Assembly: GCF_030323025.1 (NCBI RefSeq)
Contig: NZ_CP097329.1
Span: 4,078,001 to 4,142,000 of the forward strand
DNA length: 64,000 bases
DNA from: Pseudanabaena mucicola str. Chao 1806
GTDB lineage: Bacteria; Cyanobacteriota; Cyanobacteriia; Pseudanabaenales; Pseudanabaenaceae
Direction of reading: 5' to 3'
The notes under the pieces are model-generated. The model saw only the letters and a program-made list of their open reading frames with translations. It ran no database searches and was not told the origin of the DNA. Positions 38,402-46,854 of the stretch are shown here, in pieces; positions within the stretch are counted from its first letter, which is position 1, and each line of letters begins with the position of its first letter. A program made the translations under genes and the position numbers.

Positions 38402-38450
38402 AATCTAACCTGTAAAATTTGCAGTGACTTGCTACGCAAGTTTCACCAAA

Positions 38451-39146
38451 CTACCACTGAACGCGATACATCGAAAATAGCAACCCATCTTTTTTCGCAG
38501 TAATTTTGCCACCCATCGACTGCACTAGCTCGGTAAATTCGCTAAGCGGAGTGAGAAATACTTCTGCGCCTAAATAGGTTTCTAAAATCGCCCAATTTTC
38601 AGCAAACTCCAAATCGGGGGCGATCGCATCAAAAATCAATACCCCGTTGGGCTTTAATACCCGTTTCACTTCCTGTAATACTAATTTCCAATATTTCAGA
38701 GGGTAATAGCAACTAAACCCCGTCGCAATTACGCGATCAAAAGTAGCATTTTCATAATTTAACTTGTGGGCGGCTCCATGCTGCACGCCTTTAAATAATT
38801 TTGAGTTAAGTTGTGACCCCCTAGAATTGAGGGCATCCTTTGCCACAAAACTCACTTCTTGTCCATAAAAATACACTTCCCAATCCCGCCAAGGATAAAT
38901 TAAAAAGCTCACCCCACAGCCAATATCTAAACAACGTTGATTTTTTTGAAATTGCGCTAATTCCCAAAAAGGCGAGGCAATTTTACCCGCTAGTGTATGA
39001 CTCACCCATTCTCGAAATAGTGGCATCGACTCCACCTCTGCGGGTAAATCAAACGCTTCATTGCGATATTCGCGATCATAGCGCTGCTGTACAGGGGCGA
39101 TCGCCTCTGTCCATTCATCCGTTTGAGAAGTAAAAGCTTTATTCAT
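38451..39146 (-). CDS. class I SAM-dependent methyltransferase
   Basis: A 231-residue methyltransferase. Motif I is CLDIGCGVSFLIYP (about residue 73), then VIATGFSCYYPLKYWKLVL and the post-motif EVKRVLKPNGVLIFDAI. The N-terminus EWTEAIAPVQQRYDREYRNEAFDLP is distinctive of a cyanobacterial group. Substrate unknown. No neighbour gives a pathway hint. Confidence 0.75.
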   Translation of the reverse strand: MNKAFTSQTDEWTEAIAPVQQRYDREYRNEAFDLPAEVESMPLFREWVSHTLAGKIASPFWELAQFQKNQRCLDIGCGVSFLIYPWRDWEVYFYGQEVSFVAKDALNSRGSQLNSKLFKGVQHGAAHKLNYENATFDRVIATGFSCYYPLKYWKLVLQEVKRVLKPNGVLIFDAIAPDLEFAENWAILETYLGAEVFLTPLSEFTELVQSMGGKITAKKDGLLFSMYRVQW

Positions 39147-39206
39147 TTAAGTATCTATGAATAAGTATCTATGAAAAATTAATACCAGACTGCTTCTCGA
39201 TTGCCT

Positions 39207-39375
39207 TTAATGATCTGGCAAAGGCTCTAGCATTAGCGAAATGGCTTCTTTTAGGTTAGATATAGCATCCTCTCGACTATCACCATAAGAAGAAACAAAA
39301 TTTAACTCTGGACAGGTCGCAGAATAATCTCAACACCAATCGATAACAGCATAAATCTTGTATCTAAGTTGTCAT
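39207..39375 (-). pseudogene. HicB-like antitoxin remnant
   Basis: On the - strand the frame ending at a TAA (39207-39209) reads ATCPELNFVSSYGDSREDAI, then SNLKEAISLMLEPLPDH, an unmistakable HicB-type segment. Upstream in the same frame lies KIYAVIDWC, then a TGA, then DYS, matching a HicB start (KIYAVIEW) with an internal stop, though no ATG is left. No hicA partner is intact next to it. Confidence 0.6.
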
Positions 39376-39471
39376 ACCCTATAAACAACCACTGGTGTTC
39401 CGATTACTGAATATATTGCTCTACATGGGGTTTAGCTTGAACGATTAACCAATGAAAACTCAAAATCGATA
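39302..39471 (-). pseudogene. Uma2-family endonuclease C-terminal remnant
   Basis: In another frame the gap between the methyltransferase and DUF2301 genes reads WLIVQAKPHVEQYIQ, stop, SEHQWLFIGYDNLDTRFMLL then SIGVEI, resembling the Uma2 C-terminus with an in-frame TAA. It partly overlaps the HicB remnant, so the exact junction between the two decayed genes is uncertain. Confidence 0.5.
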
Positions 39472-40134
39472 TTAAACTGTTTGTTGATTTTGGGATTTTA
39501 GATAAGCAAATACCGATTTATCGCCAATGTCTGAGGGGATTTCTTGACCGAATTTACGAATAGCAAAAATTATAAATAAAACAGCCCAAGTACCTAATAA
39601 ACTTTGCTCGATCGCTACGGGCAAAAGACTCACCAAATGTCCAAGAATCAATACTGGTAATAATGGGACTAAAAATTTAGTTTCAAAGCGATTAAAACAA
39701 AAAGATTCTTTAAAAAAAATTCCTGTCAAGGCAGCAAACATAAAACCTACACCAATTAAAGCCAATGGATGATCATAAATTGCGATCGCCAAAGGTTCTG
39801 GAAAATAGAAAGAGATCCCGACCGAAGCGATCCCCCCAATCGCCCAAAATAGCTGCAATAACCGATGGAGTGACTCTAGATAAATATGAATCGTCCAAAG
39901 TGCGATACCTAAACCTAGCGCAAATCCCCAATATAGCCAAGTTAACCAATTTAAGATTTGAGGATTACTCGGCTGTAATAACACTAACAGCACTCCTACG
40001 CTAAAACATACCGACGCGATCGCCAAAGCACTACGATAGACAATTACACCAAAACGATCTCTCTCAGTAATCGTAAACTCACCAAACTGACCTTGATAAA
40101 CTTCAGATGTAGTATCCACAACTTTCTCCATCAA
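39472..40134 (-). CDS. DUF2301-type integral membrane protein
   Basis: A 220-residue membrane protein with about six to seven hydrophobic segments (e.g. SALAIASVCFSVGVLLVLL, LYWGFALGLGIALWTIHIYL, GGIASVGISFYF, LVPLLPVLILGHLVSLLPV, LLGTWAVLFIIFAI). The N-terminus VYQGQFGEFTITERDRFGVI is the conserved start of what I recall as DUF2301. Function unknown. The second Met (40131) is an equally good start. Confidence 0.7.
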   Translation of the reverse strand: MMEKVVDTTSEVYQGQFGEFTITERDRFGVIVYRSALAIASVCFSVGVLLVLLQPSNPQILNWLTWLYWGFALGLGIALWTIHIYLESLHRLLQLFWAIGGIASVGISFYFPEPLAIAIYDHPLALIGVGFMFAALTGIFFKESFCFNRFETKFLVPLLPVLILGHLVSLLPVAIEQSLLGTWAVLFIIFAIRKFGQEIPSDIGDKSVFAYLKSQNQQTV

Positions 40135-40210
40135 TGGCTATCACCAAAAGTATAAAGGATATCAAATATCTGAGTATTTATATAGAATTCCTAAATCATT
40201 TGTTTTTTTT

Positions 40211-40253
40211 GTTTTGTGGAAGCGCACCCCTTCGGGGTGCGCTTCCACAAAAC
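40211..40253. repeat. perfect 20-bp hairpin
   Basis: Arms 40211-40230 and 40234-40253 pair exactly across the loop TTC, with innermost CCCC/GGGG. It lies in the divergent spacer between the DUF2301 gene and the lipoprotein gene. The remainder of that spacer (40254-40462) shows no gene, only the presumed promoter and an AGAGGA ribosome-binding site before the lipoprotein ATG. Confidence 0.7.
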
Positions 40254-40462
40254 CTCAACGAATATGCACTCATTTGAAAACTGCGACAAGTTTACGTCTT
40301 TCAGATCTATTTTTTGAGATGCGGCAAAATAGCGCTACAAAAAATAGGTTCCATTTAATGATTGCCAAAATGACCATAATGCTTTACTATCTTGCAGTCA
40401 AAATCGACAATATCGGATGACGCTTTACCGAACAAACAGGTAGGCAGCAGAGGAACTTTTTT

Positions 40463-41257
40463 ATGCGTATCTATTACCTAGCTGGCGTGATTCTTAGCAT
40501 TACTACAATCCTTAGTGCTTGCGGTGAGGGCACACCAACCGAATGCACGATCAGCACAGCAAGAGAGCTAAAGCAAGGTATTACCAAAACTGGTAAATTT
40601 GCCCCAGGAACTGATTGCGAAGCCATGAGAAAGCTTGCTGAAGAAGGTAAGCCTTTACCCACAATTGCTGATGCAACCACCACAAATACTGCGCCAAAGG
40701 CGGCGGTAACTCCTGCCCAAGAAGCTTTTAAAACACCATTCATCGCTGGTCAAAAGAATCAAGACCTCATCCCCACTACGGATAAAAAATCTCGAATTCA
40801 AGAACTCGAGAAGAAAATTGGTACAGACTCTAAGCAAGTCCGCGATCCTTTCACCAGTACAGTGATCAATCCAGTACCCAAGTTGGAAGCACTTTTAGCT
40901 AAATTGCCTAAAGAGCCACCAAATTTGAAAAAGGCGATCGTGGTGAAAACATCCCAACTCAAAAAAATAGTACCACCTGACACCAAAGCAGCCGAAGGTA
41001 CTGTCGTCACAGGTACTGTTGAGATTGGAGGGACTATCTATGCAATCATTCAAGCAACTGATGAGCCAACTCCTCGCAATGTCAGAGCTGGTCAATTGAT
41101 TTCTAATGGTAGGGTTTTAGTCAAGAGAATTGACACAAATTCTGAACCACCAATTGTAGTTCTTCAGCAAAATGGTGTTGAGGTTTTACGTGCGGTTGGA
41201 GCACCTATAGTTGCATCCTCAACCGATACAACTACAAATCAGTCTCCAAGTCCTTAA
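40463..41257 (+). CDS. predicted lipoprotein of unknown function
   Basis: A 264-residue exported protein. The N-terminus MRIYYLAGVILSITTILSAC is a lipoprotein signal peptide with lipobox L-S-A-C20. A low-complexity Ala/Thr/Pro-rich linker follows. The C-terminal part (GTVEIGGTIYAIIQATDEP, VRAGQLISNGRVLVKRID) resembles the small beta-barrel of PilP-like periplasmic proteins, but this is only a resemblance. A clear AGAGGA ribosome-binding site lies 8 bases before the ATG. It is convergent with infC across a bidirectional terminator. Confidence 0.65.
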   Translation: MRIYYLAGVILSITTILSACGEGTPTECTISTARELKQGITKTGKFAPGTDCEAMRKLAEEGKPLPTIADATTTNTAPKAAVTPAQEAFKTPFIAGQKNQDLIPTTDKKSRIQELEKKIGTDSKQVRDPFTSTVINPVPKLEALLAKLPKEPPNLKKAIVVKTSQLKKIVPPDTKAAEGTVVTGTVEIGGTIYAIIQATDEPTPRNVRAGQLISNGRVLVKRIDTNSEPPIVVLQQNGVEVLRAVGAPIVASSTDTTTNQSPSP

Positions 41258-41297
41258 CCTCAACCTACACCAACTGCACAATAGACTTAAGCAATAA

Positions 41298-41324
41298 AAA
41301 AGACCTTGCAACTTAAGGTCTTTT
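41298..41324. terminator. bidirectional terminator
   Basis: AAAAGACCTT (41298-41307) pairs with AAGGTCTTTT (41315-41324) between the lipoprotein gene and convergent infC, with A and T runs outside. Confidence 0.8.
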
Positions 41325-41331
41325 CTGTTAA

Positions 41332-41856
41332 CTACTTTTTGGGAGCCATCAACATCGTGATGTTTCGACCCTCACGCTTTGGGTATTGTTGAATTTCAGC
41401 AACAGATTCAAGGTCGCTAGCCATGCGGTTGAGTAGGACTTCAGCAAGATCGACATGTTGAATCTCACGTCCACGGAACATTACAGTTGCCTTAACCTTG
41501 TCTCCTTCTTTTAAAAAACGTTCCGCATGATTGATTCTTACTTTATAGTCATGCTCTTCAATTTTGTACCGCATCTTGACTTCCTTGACATCTGAAGTAT
41601 GTTGCTTTTTGCGAGCTTCCCTTGCCTTCTTTTCTTGCTCAAACTTGAATTTGCCATAGTCCATGATTCGACAAACAGGAGGATCGGCTTTGTCGCTGAC
41701 TAATACAAGGTCTAGCTCTTTTTCTTCAGCCATTTTCAAGGCTTCTTTTGGGGTCAGGATGCCGAGTTGCTCACCCTCCATATCAATGACTCGAATTTTT
41801 GGATATCTGATACGTTCGTTGATTTGGGGGAGGTCTTTAATTGGCTTTTTAGTCAT
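41332..41856 (-). CDS. infC: translation initiation factor IF-3
   Basis: A 174-residue IF-3. It has the N-terminal domain ([38 protein letters not shown]), the linker with [18 protein letters not shown] and the C-terminal domain ([24 protein letters not shown]). IF-3 prevents premature 30S-50S joining and proofreads the start codon. It begins at an ordinary ATG rather than the rare AUU of E. coli infC, so that autoregulation mechanism is not evident here. Confidence 0.95.
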   Translation of the reverse strand: MTKKPIKDLPQINERIRYPKIRVIDMEGEQLGILTPKEALKMAEEKELDLVLVSDKADPPVCRIMDYGKFKFEQEKKAREARKKQHTSDVKEVKMRYKIEEHDYKVRINHAERFLKEGDKVKATVMFRGREIQHVDLAEVLLNRMASDLESVAEIQQYPKREGRNITMLMAPKK

Positions 41857-41996
41857 GAAATCTCTGTTGTCTAGACTCTTTGGGGTATGGGGTTAAATTA
41901 CTAAAGGTTTACAAACGTATGCCTAAGCTTAGCAATCTTTTTGCTTGACATAAACGTTTAAGTATAGTACGAACTAGCCATGGATGTGTCAAGTGA

Positions 41997-43127
41997 TTAT
42001 GTCAAAATTTGACGTAAATTTTGTTTAACCAGATCACTTGTCACTTGATCGCTGAGTGTGACATGTCCGATCGCTGTGGGTAAAATGAACCGCACTTTAC
42101 CAGCTTCAACCTTTTTATCAGTAGAAAGAGACTCAATGATCGCGTCTTGATCAATATCCGCAGGTAGGGTCTGCGGTAAACGAGTTTTAGTAATGAGGGC
42201 AACTTGTTGGGCTTGATCTTCCGCAGACCAGAGACCAAGATCAACAGCGATCGCCCCAGCGATCAGCATTCCTAAACCAACAGCTTCACCATGATTGTAT
42301 AGACGATAATTGGTAACTGACTCGATCGCATGACCAACGGTGTGACCATAGTTGAGAATGGCGCGAAGATTTCCTTCTTTCTCATCCTTGGATACCACTT
42401 CAGCCTTGGCTTTGGCACAACGGTAGAGGATGGTTTGCAAAAGTTCGTCGGAAATGTAGCGCAACTGATCGAGGCGATCGCATTGCGTTAATAAATCAAA
42501 TAATTCCCGATCCCAGATGACTCCGTACTTAATTACCTCCGCCATTGCTGAGCGAAACTCACGGGCTGGTAGTGTTTTTAAAACCTTAGGATCAATCCAA
42601 ACTAAGCGAGGTTGGTAGAAAGCACCAATCAGGTTTTTGCCCTGTGGATGATTGATCCCCGTCTTGCCGCCGATCGCCGAATCCACCATTGCCAAAAGTG
42701 TAGTCGGTACTTGCACTAGATCAATCCCACGTAGCCAAGTTGCCGCCGCATAGCCTGACATATCCCCAATAACACCACCACCGAGGGCAACAATCGCCGA
42801 TGAACGTTCGAGGCGATGCTTAAGGGCGGCATCATAGATTTTCTGGAGCGAGTTGGCAGTTTTAAAGCGTTCACCTGCGGGAAGAATCAGATGAGCAACA
42901 TCAAAACCTGCATTAGTTAAAGAGTTATGTACAGTCTCGCCATAATGCTTATAAATGACAGGGTTGGAGACGATTAGCATCTTTTTGCTTTTTTTGCCTA
43001 AGCCAACTTCTCCTAATTTCGTACCCAAATTTTTGAGGCTATGGGCAGCGATCGCAATGTCATAACTGCGATTTGGTTGATTATCGTTACTAAGTGCAAC
43101 TGTAACTGTTGCAAAATTTTCGGACAT
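41997..43127 (-). CDS. aroB: 3-dehydroquinate synthase
   Basis: A 376-residue AroB. NAD- and substrate-binding blocks are visible: [55 protein letters not shown] and the zinc-binding [13 protein letters not shown]. It converts DAHP to 3-dehydroquinate in the shikimate pathway. It is transcribed in the same direction as holA upstream, separated by about 90 bases with a hairpin. Confidence 0.95.
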   Translation of the reverse strand: MSENFATVTVALSNDNQPNRSYDIAIAAHSLKNLGTKLGEVGLGKKSKKMLIVSNPVIYKHYGETVHNSLTNAGFDVAHLILPAGERFKTANSLQKIYDAALKHRLERSSAIVALGGGVIGDMSGYAAATWLRGIDLVQVPTTLLAMVDSAIGGKTGINHPQGKNLIGAFYQPRLVWIDPKVLKTLPAREFRSAMAEVIKYGVIWDRELFDLLTQCDRLDQLRYISDELLQTILYRCAKAKAEVVSKDEKEGNLRAILNYGHTVGHAIESVTNYRLYNHGEAVGLGMLIAGAIAVDLGLWSAEDQAQQVALITKTRLPQTLPADIDQDAIIESLSTDKKVEAGKVRFILPTAIGHVTLSDQVTSDLVKQNLRQILT

Positions 43128-43190
43128 ATTTCTAGGTAAAAGATCTAGTTTTCATCGTAGCAGCGATCATGTTTTCCCATCATAAACAAC

Positions 43191-43221
43191 AGCAAAAGCA
43201 TCACGAAGTGATGCTTTTGCT
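43191..43221 (-). terminator. holA terminator hairpin
   Basis: A perfect 14-bp stem (43191-43204 / 43208-43221, loop GAA) overlaps the holA stop codon. It has the same loop and GC-flank form as the longer hairpins. Confidence 0.6.
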
Positions 43222-44203
43222 ACTTAGCCATTGCTTGACATAACTCGATGATCGCAGTTTGCAGAGTGGCGGTTTCATCCTTGCCATGTTTGAGATCGGC
43301 TTCTAGTCGTAACAAAATGCTTAGTGATCGTATCAATTTTTGGCTATTTACCCCCTGCACCTCTTGCTTGAGAAAATAAACTCGTTTGGGATTACTAATC
43401 TCGGCAGCCTCCGCGATCACCTTGTCATCGCGCTCTCCAGATTCCTGCATGAGCTTAATCCAAAGCCATGTGCGAAACTGTCCCACCAAGGTTGCACAAA
43501 TTCGTAAACCCACTTCATTGTTTCTCAGTAATTCGGCGACTAAAGTAAGTGCCTGGCTCACATTAGATATCCGAATAGCGCTAGCTAATTGGAGACTATT
43601 ATGAGCCGATGCTTGGACTAGTGAAGCAACTTCTTTGGCAGTCAAAGGTTTGTTTTGACCATAATGTGACAAGTGCAACTTTTGCATTTCCATTGTCAAG
43701 CGACGGGTATCATTACCAATCGCATCAACTAGTAAATCAACGGCATCTGTAGACAATTTTAGGTCAATTTCTGTTGCCGCCTGTTTAACTAATTGGGAGA
43801 TCGCGTCAGTTTTCCAAGGCGGTATTAAAGAAAACTCTAAGATTTGGGCATGCTTCTGCAATAATTTGGTAGATTTGGCTCTCCCGTCAGGTTTGTTGGA
43901 TGCGGTAAATAAGATACATGAGTCTTCAGGTAAATGATTGATAGTTCTCTCTAGCTCTGCTAGCAATGATTCCGAACATCTTTGGGTGATCGCTGTATCC
44001 GCTAGCCAAGTCAATCTATGCCCCATCCCAAAGGGTGAAGTTACAGCTTGGTTAAGCCCATCCATCACCTCAAGATCGGTAGTAGCATGGATTTTTATAT
44101 AGTTAAAATCACGCCACATCGGATCGACATGGGTATCAATCAACTTTTTGACTGCTTGAGAAATTTGGTAGTCGTCGTCGCCCCAATAAAAGTAGACAGG
44201 CAT
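43220..44203 (-). CDS. holA: DNA polymerase III subunit delta
   Basis: A 327-residue clamp-loader delta subunit. Conserved pieces include MPVYFYWGDDDYQISQAV, LEVMDGLNQAVTSPFGMGHR, CILFTASNKPDGRAKSTKLL and the C-terminal QKLIRSLSILLRLEADLKHGKDE. It opens the beta clamp in the tau/delta/delta' complex. It diverges from the sugar transferase gene across a 41-base gap. Confidence 0.9.
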   Translation of the reverse strand: MPVYFYWGDDDYQISQAVKKLIDTHVDPMWRDFNYIKIHATTDLEVMDGLNQAVTSPFGMGHRLTWLADTAITQRCSESLLAELERTINHLPEDSCILFTASNKPDGRAKSTKLLQKHAQILEFSLIPPWKTDAISQLVKQAATEIDLKLSTDAVDLLVDAIGNDTRRLTMEMQKLHLSHYGQNKPLTAKEVASLVQASAHNSLQLASAIRISNVSQALTLVAELLRNNEVGLRICATLVGQFRTWLWIKLMQESGERDDKVIAEAAEISNPKRVYFLKQEVQGVNSQKLIRSLSILLRLEADLKHGKDETATLQTAIIELCQAMAK

Positions 44204-44244
44204 TGTATGATTAGTTCAACTATGTGGTGTGGTGTAGAGATTTG

Positions 44245-44940
44245 ATGATTACTAAAAGCAAAGAAAATAGTCAAGCGAGCCTCCGTACAAAGAAATTAGT
44301 TGCGAAATCAGTTACAAATCATTATGCAATTTGGGGAAAAAGAATCTTTGATATTGTATTTGCATCAATTGTTCTAACTGTATTTTCGCCACTTTATCTA
44401 GTGATTGCAATCCTAGTTTTCATGAGTTCTCGTGGCTCTGTGTTGTATATTCATCCTCGTGTTGGTTTGCATGGTCAAGAGTTTAAGTGCATTAAATTTA
44501 GAACCATGATTAATGGCGCTGACCAAGTTCTAGAAAATTACTTGAATTCCTGTCCAATTAGTCGCGCTGAGTATGAGGCGTCCTTTAAGCTCAAGCATGA
44601 TCCGCGCATCACCAAGATTGGCAAATTTTTGAGAACAACTAGTTTAGATGAGTTGCCCCAATTTTGGAATGTACTTATGGGTGATATGAGTGTCGTTGGT
44701 CCTAGACCATTGGTAAAAGCAGAATTAATTAAATATGGTTCAGTGATCGAGAAAGTCCTCAGTGTTCGTCCTGGGATTGCAGGACTATGGCAAGTTTCAG
44801 GACGCAATGATATTCCTTACTCTAGAAGAGTGCAGATTGATGCTAGCTATGTCCGCCTGATGAGTTTTTGGCTAGATGTCAAGTTGATTTTTAAAACGAT
44901 TTTGGTTGTGATTTTCCCGAAAGGAAATGGTGCATATTAA
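44245..44940 (+). CDS. sugar transferase (undecaprenyl-phosphate phosphoglycosyltransferase)
   Basis: A 231-residue WbaP/WcaJ-type initiating sugar transferase catalytic domain. After a basic start, KRIFDIVFASIVLTVFSPLYLVIAIL is the membrane re-entrant segment. FKCIKFRTM, LRTTSLDELPQFWNVLMGDMS and VVGPRPL are family signatures. It transfers a sugar-1-phosphate to undecaprenyl phosphate, the first step of glycan assembly, and could start the polymer built by the cluster at 1-17 kb, although it lies 27 kb away. ATG at 44245 is preferred to the upstream GTG codons. Confidence 0.88.
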   Translation: MITKSKENSQASLRTKKLVAKSVTNHYAIWGKRIFDIVFASIVLTVFSPLYLVIAILVFMSSRGSVLYIHPRVGLHGQEFKCIKFRTMINGADQVLENYLNSCPISRAEYEASFKLKHDPRITKIGKFLRTTSLDELPQFWNVLMGDMSVVGPRPLVKAELIKYGSVIEKVLSVRPGIAGLWQVSGRNDIPYSRRVQIDASYVRLMSFWLDVKLIFKTILVVIFPKGNGAY

Positions 44941-44942
44941 TC

Positions 44943-44978
44943 AAAAAAAACAGGGTCGCTAGCGACCCTGTTTTTTTT
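44943..44978. terminator. bidirectional terminator, loop-free palindrome
   Basis: A perfect 36-base palindrome (18-bp arms, centre TCGCTAGCGA) with A8/T8 tracts lies between two convergent genes. Confidence 0.88.
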
Positions 44979-44989
44979 TGATTTTAGGT

Positions 44990-45925
44990 TTAGCTGCGGC
45001 GACTACGAGTCGTTGGGCGTAAAGATAAATCAAATTCTAAAGCTGCTGCCATTCCCCAGAGGATAAAAGCTAGAATCCAGAAGAATTCCGCAGGTTCGCC
45101 ACTTTGATAAGGCTTAGCCTTGCAAATATCACTGATGTTACTGCTGTAGTTGAACCACAAATCACTAAAGAACATGGAAATCCCCGCGCTACCAAGTAAA
45201 CGCCAAGACTGAGCTGCTTTACCACCCCAAAAAGCAAGTAGGAGAATCGTTGCTACAATCAATAACCAAATATCTCCTAAGGCATAAACAATATTCAGAA
45301 TTTTACCTGTGTCTAGGGTGAAGCTATCAACTGCACCAAAGGTCACATAAGCTGTAAGTCCGATCCCAGCAATGCCAACAGCTCCAACAATTCCCCACTG
45401 TTTGGGATATAGATTGAGCCTGCGCCCAATCACAGACATTGCCATGCCCCACGATAAAAATACATATGTTGCAGTAAAGAAAATATCGGCGATCGAGGGA
45501 AATGTTTTAACAAGATTGGTAGCACCCTTAGCTCCACCTGCTATTAGTCCGCTTTGATATTGAAAATCTAAGTATCCAAAAATTAAGTTCCCAATACCCC
45601 ACGACAGGATACCTAGTCCTAGTCCTAGCCAAACGTTACGACCGCTAATAATTTTTGGGCTACGCCAATTACGCAGACATAATATTGCCGAAAAAGCGAT
45701 CGCTACCGTTTGAAAGACATATGTTCCAAATCGATACCAATTTGGTCTTACGGTTAATTCTATAACTGTTTTGTTACATTCTTCGGGCTTAATGATGTGC
45801 GGTCCATCGGTAGGTGCGCTGAGAAACAGATAAAAAATTAAGGCTAAGGTTGCCCATCCGATCGCTGCCCAAATAATAGATTGTGTGGGTATCCCTGTTG
45901 GGGAAGGAGATTTGGCTCTACTCAT
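44990..45925 (-). CDS. polytopic membrane protein of unknown function
   Basis: A 311-residue protein with about eight hydrophobic segments, starting at residue 13 (PTQSIIWAAIGWATLALIFYL) and ending near residue 301 (FWILAFILWGMAAALEF). A short periplasmic-type loop follows the first segment (HIIKPEECNKTVIELTV). No catalytic motif is evident and I do not recognise the family. It is a single gene convergent with the sugar transferase. A Ser/Arg-rich tail (RPTTRSRRS) ends the protein. Confidence 0.6.
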   Translation of the reverse strand: MSRAKSPSPTGIPTQSIIWAAIGWATLALIFYLFLSAPTDGPHIIKPEECNKTVIELTVRPNWYRFGTYVFQTVAIAFSAILCLRNWRSPKIISGRNVWLGLGLGILSWGIGNLIFGYLDFQYQSGLIAGGAKGATNLVKTFPSIADIFFTATYVFLSWGMAMSVIGRRLNLYPKQWGIVGAVGIAGIGLTAYVTFGAVDSFTLDTGKILNIVYALGDIWLLIVATILLLAFWGGKAAQSWRLLGSAGISMFFSDLWFNYSSNISDICKAKPYQSGEPAEFFWILAFILWGMAAALEFDLSLRPTTRSRRS

Positions 45926-46054
45926 GTATCTTGAACCTTGGCTACAACCATAAGAAATGCAGTGTTAAAGAATTAAAGATAAAAAATACGATAGAAGCGA
46001 TAACTTCTCAAAGTAAACCTAAAAATTAGACAATTGTTTATTAATTATTAATAA

Positions 46055-46711
46055 TTACTGCCAAAGCTTACCTTTAGGAGTTTTTTGCAACCAAGCAATC
46101 ACTGAAGCTGATTCAGGTAAATCATTTAGAGCATCGATCGCAGTATTGACAAAGCTATCATTGTTCAAGTAGGAGGAGGCGAGTTGGTGCAGCTCGCCTA
46201 AAAGCAATTGCAATCTGCTTTCATCCCAGTTAGGTATTTGCACACTATGTAGGGGGTTAATTGATAAAACGTTTTCCAGAGCCTCAATGGATTCACTCTG
46301 GGCAAACTTACCCTGTTGCATGAACTTGAGTAAGTCTTGCTTAAATGAGACTGCTTGTCTAGCGCCAAGGACATCTTCAATTTCAAGGTATACAACTTGT
46401 AATATGAGTAGACAACCTTGGACTAAATAATTGCTCGTAGCATAATTATCTGTAGATGCCATATGGAGATGGTCTAGTTTAACCCGCCCCCAAACACTAA
46501 AACGTTGAGGCTCTTCTAATAACACACAAGCTTTGCCTTTGTTATCAGTCAAATCCCGCCAAAGCGCTAAAGCTTCATCTCGATTATCACCAAACATGTT
46601 GAGTAACCGAAATGTCTGCCCCTGATACTGCAAAATCGGTATTTGTTGATCTTTATTTTGTGGGTTTGGGACGTTGATGATTTCAACGTCATGGCGCTTC
46701 AGGATGAACAT
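46055..46711 (-). CDS. cyanobacterial conserved protein (Npun_F0813-like)
   Basis: A 218-residue soluble protein. MFILKRHDVEI, ILQYQGQTFRLLNMF, ALALWRDLTDNKGKACVLLEEPQRFSVWG are strongly conserved-looking segments that I recall from a cyanobacterium-specific family typified by Npun_F0813. No function is known. The second half is helical and ends ASVIAWLQKTPKGKLWQ. It is 143 bases upstream (in genome order) of the pseudo-protease gene on the same strand. Confidence 0.65.
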   Translation of the reverse strand: MFILKRHDVEIINVPNPQNKDQQIPILQYQGQTFRLLNMFGDNRDEALALWRDLTDNKGKACVLLEEPQRFSVWGRVKLDHLHMASTDNYATSNYLVQGCLLILQVVYLEIEDVLGARQAVSFKQDLLKFMQQGKFAQSESIEALENVLSINPLHSVQIPNWDESRLQLLLGELHQLASSYLNNDSFVNTAIDALNDLPESASVIAWLQKTPKGKLWQ

Positions 46712-46854
46712 GTGTCTACTGTTGACTTAACTGATGTTACCAGTAGCAACAAAGCGTGGCTACCTAATGCCAAAGTTAATAATAATCCCAAAATTACATT
46801 TAGTCCTTGAAATTTAGTGAAATCTAATTAATTACTCTATTGCCATAGCAATTT

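Noticed and set aside
40214-40420. 68-codon frame upstream of the lipoprotein gene
   Set aside because: Its first third is a hairpin arm, no ribosome-binding site is seen, and it occupies the expected promoter region.
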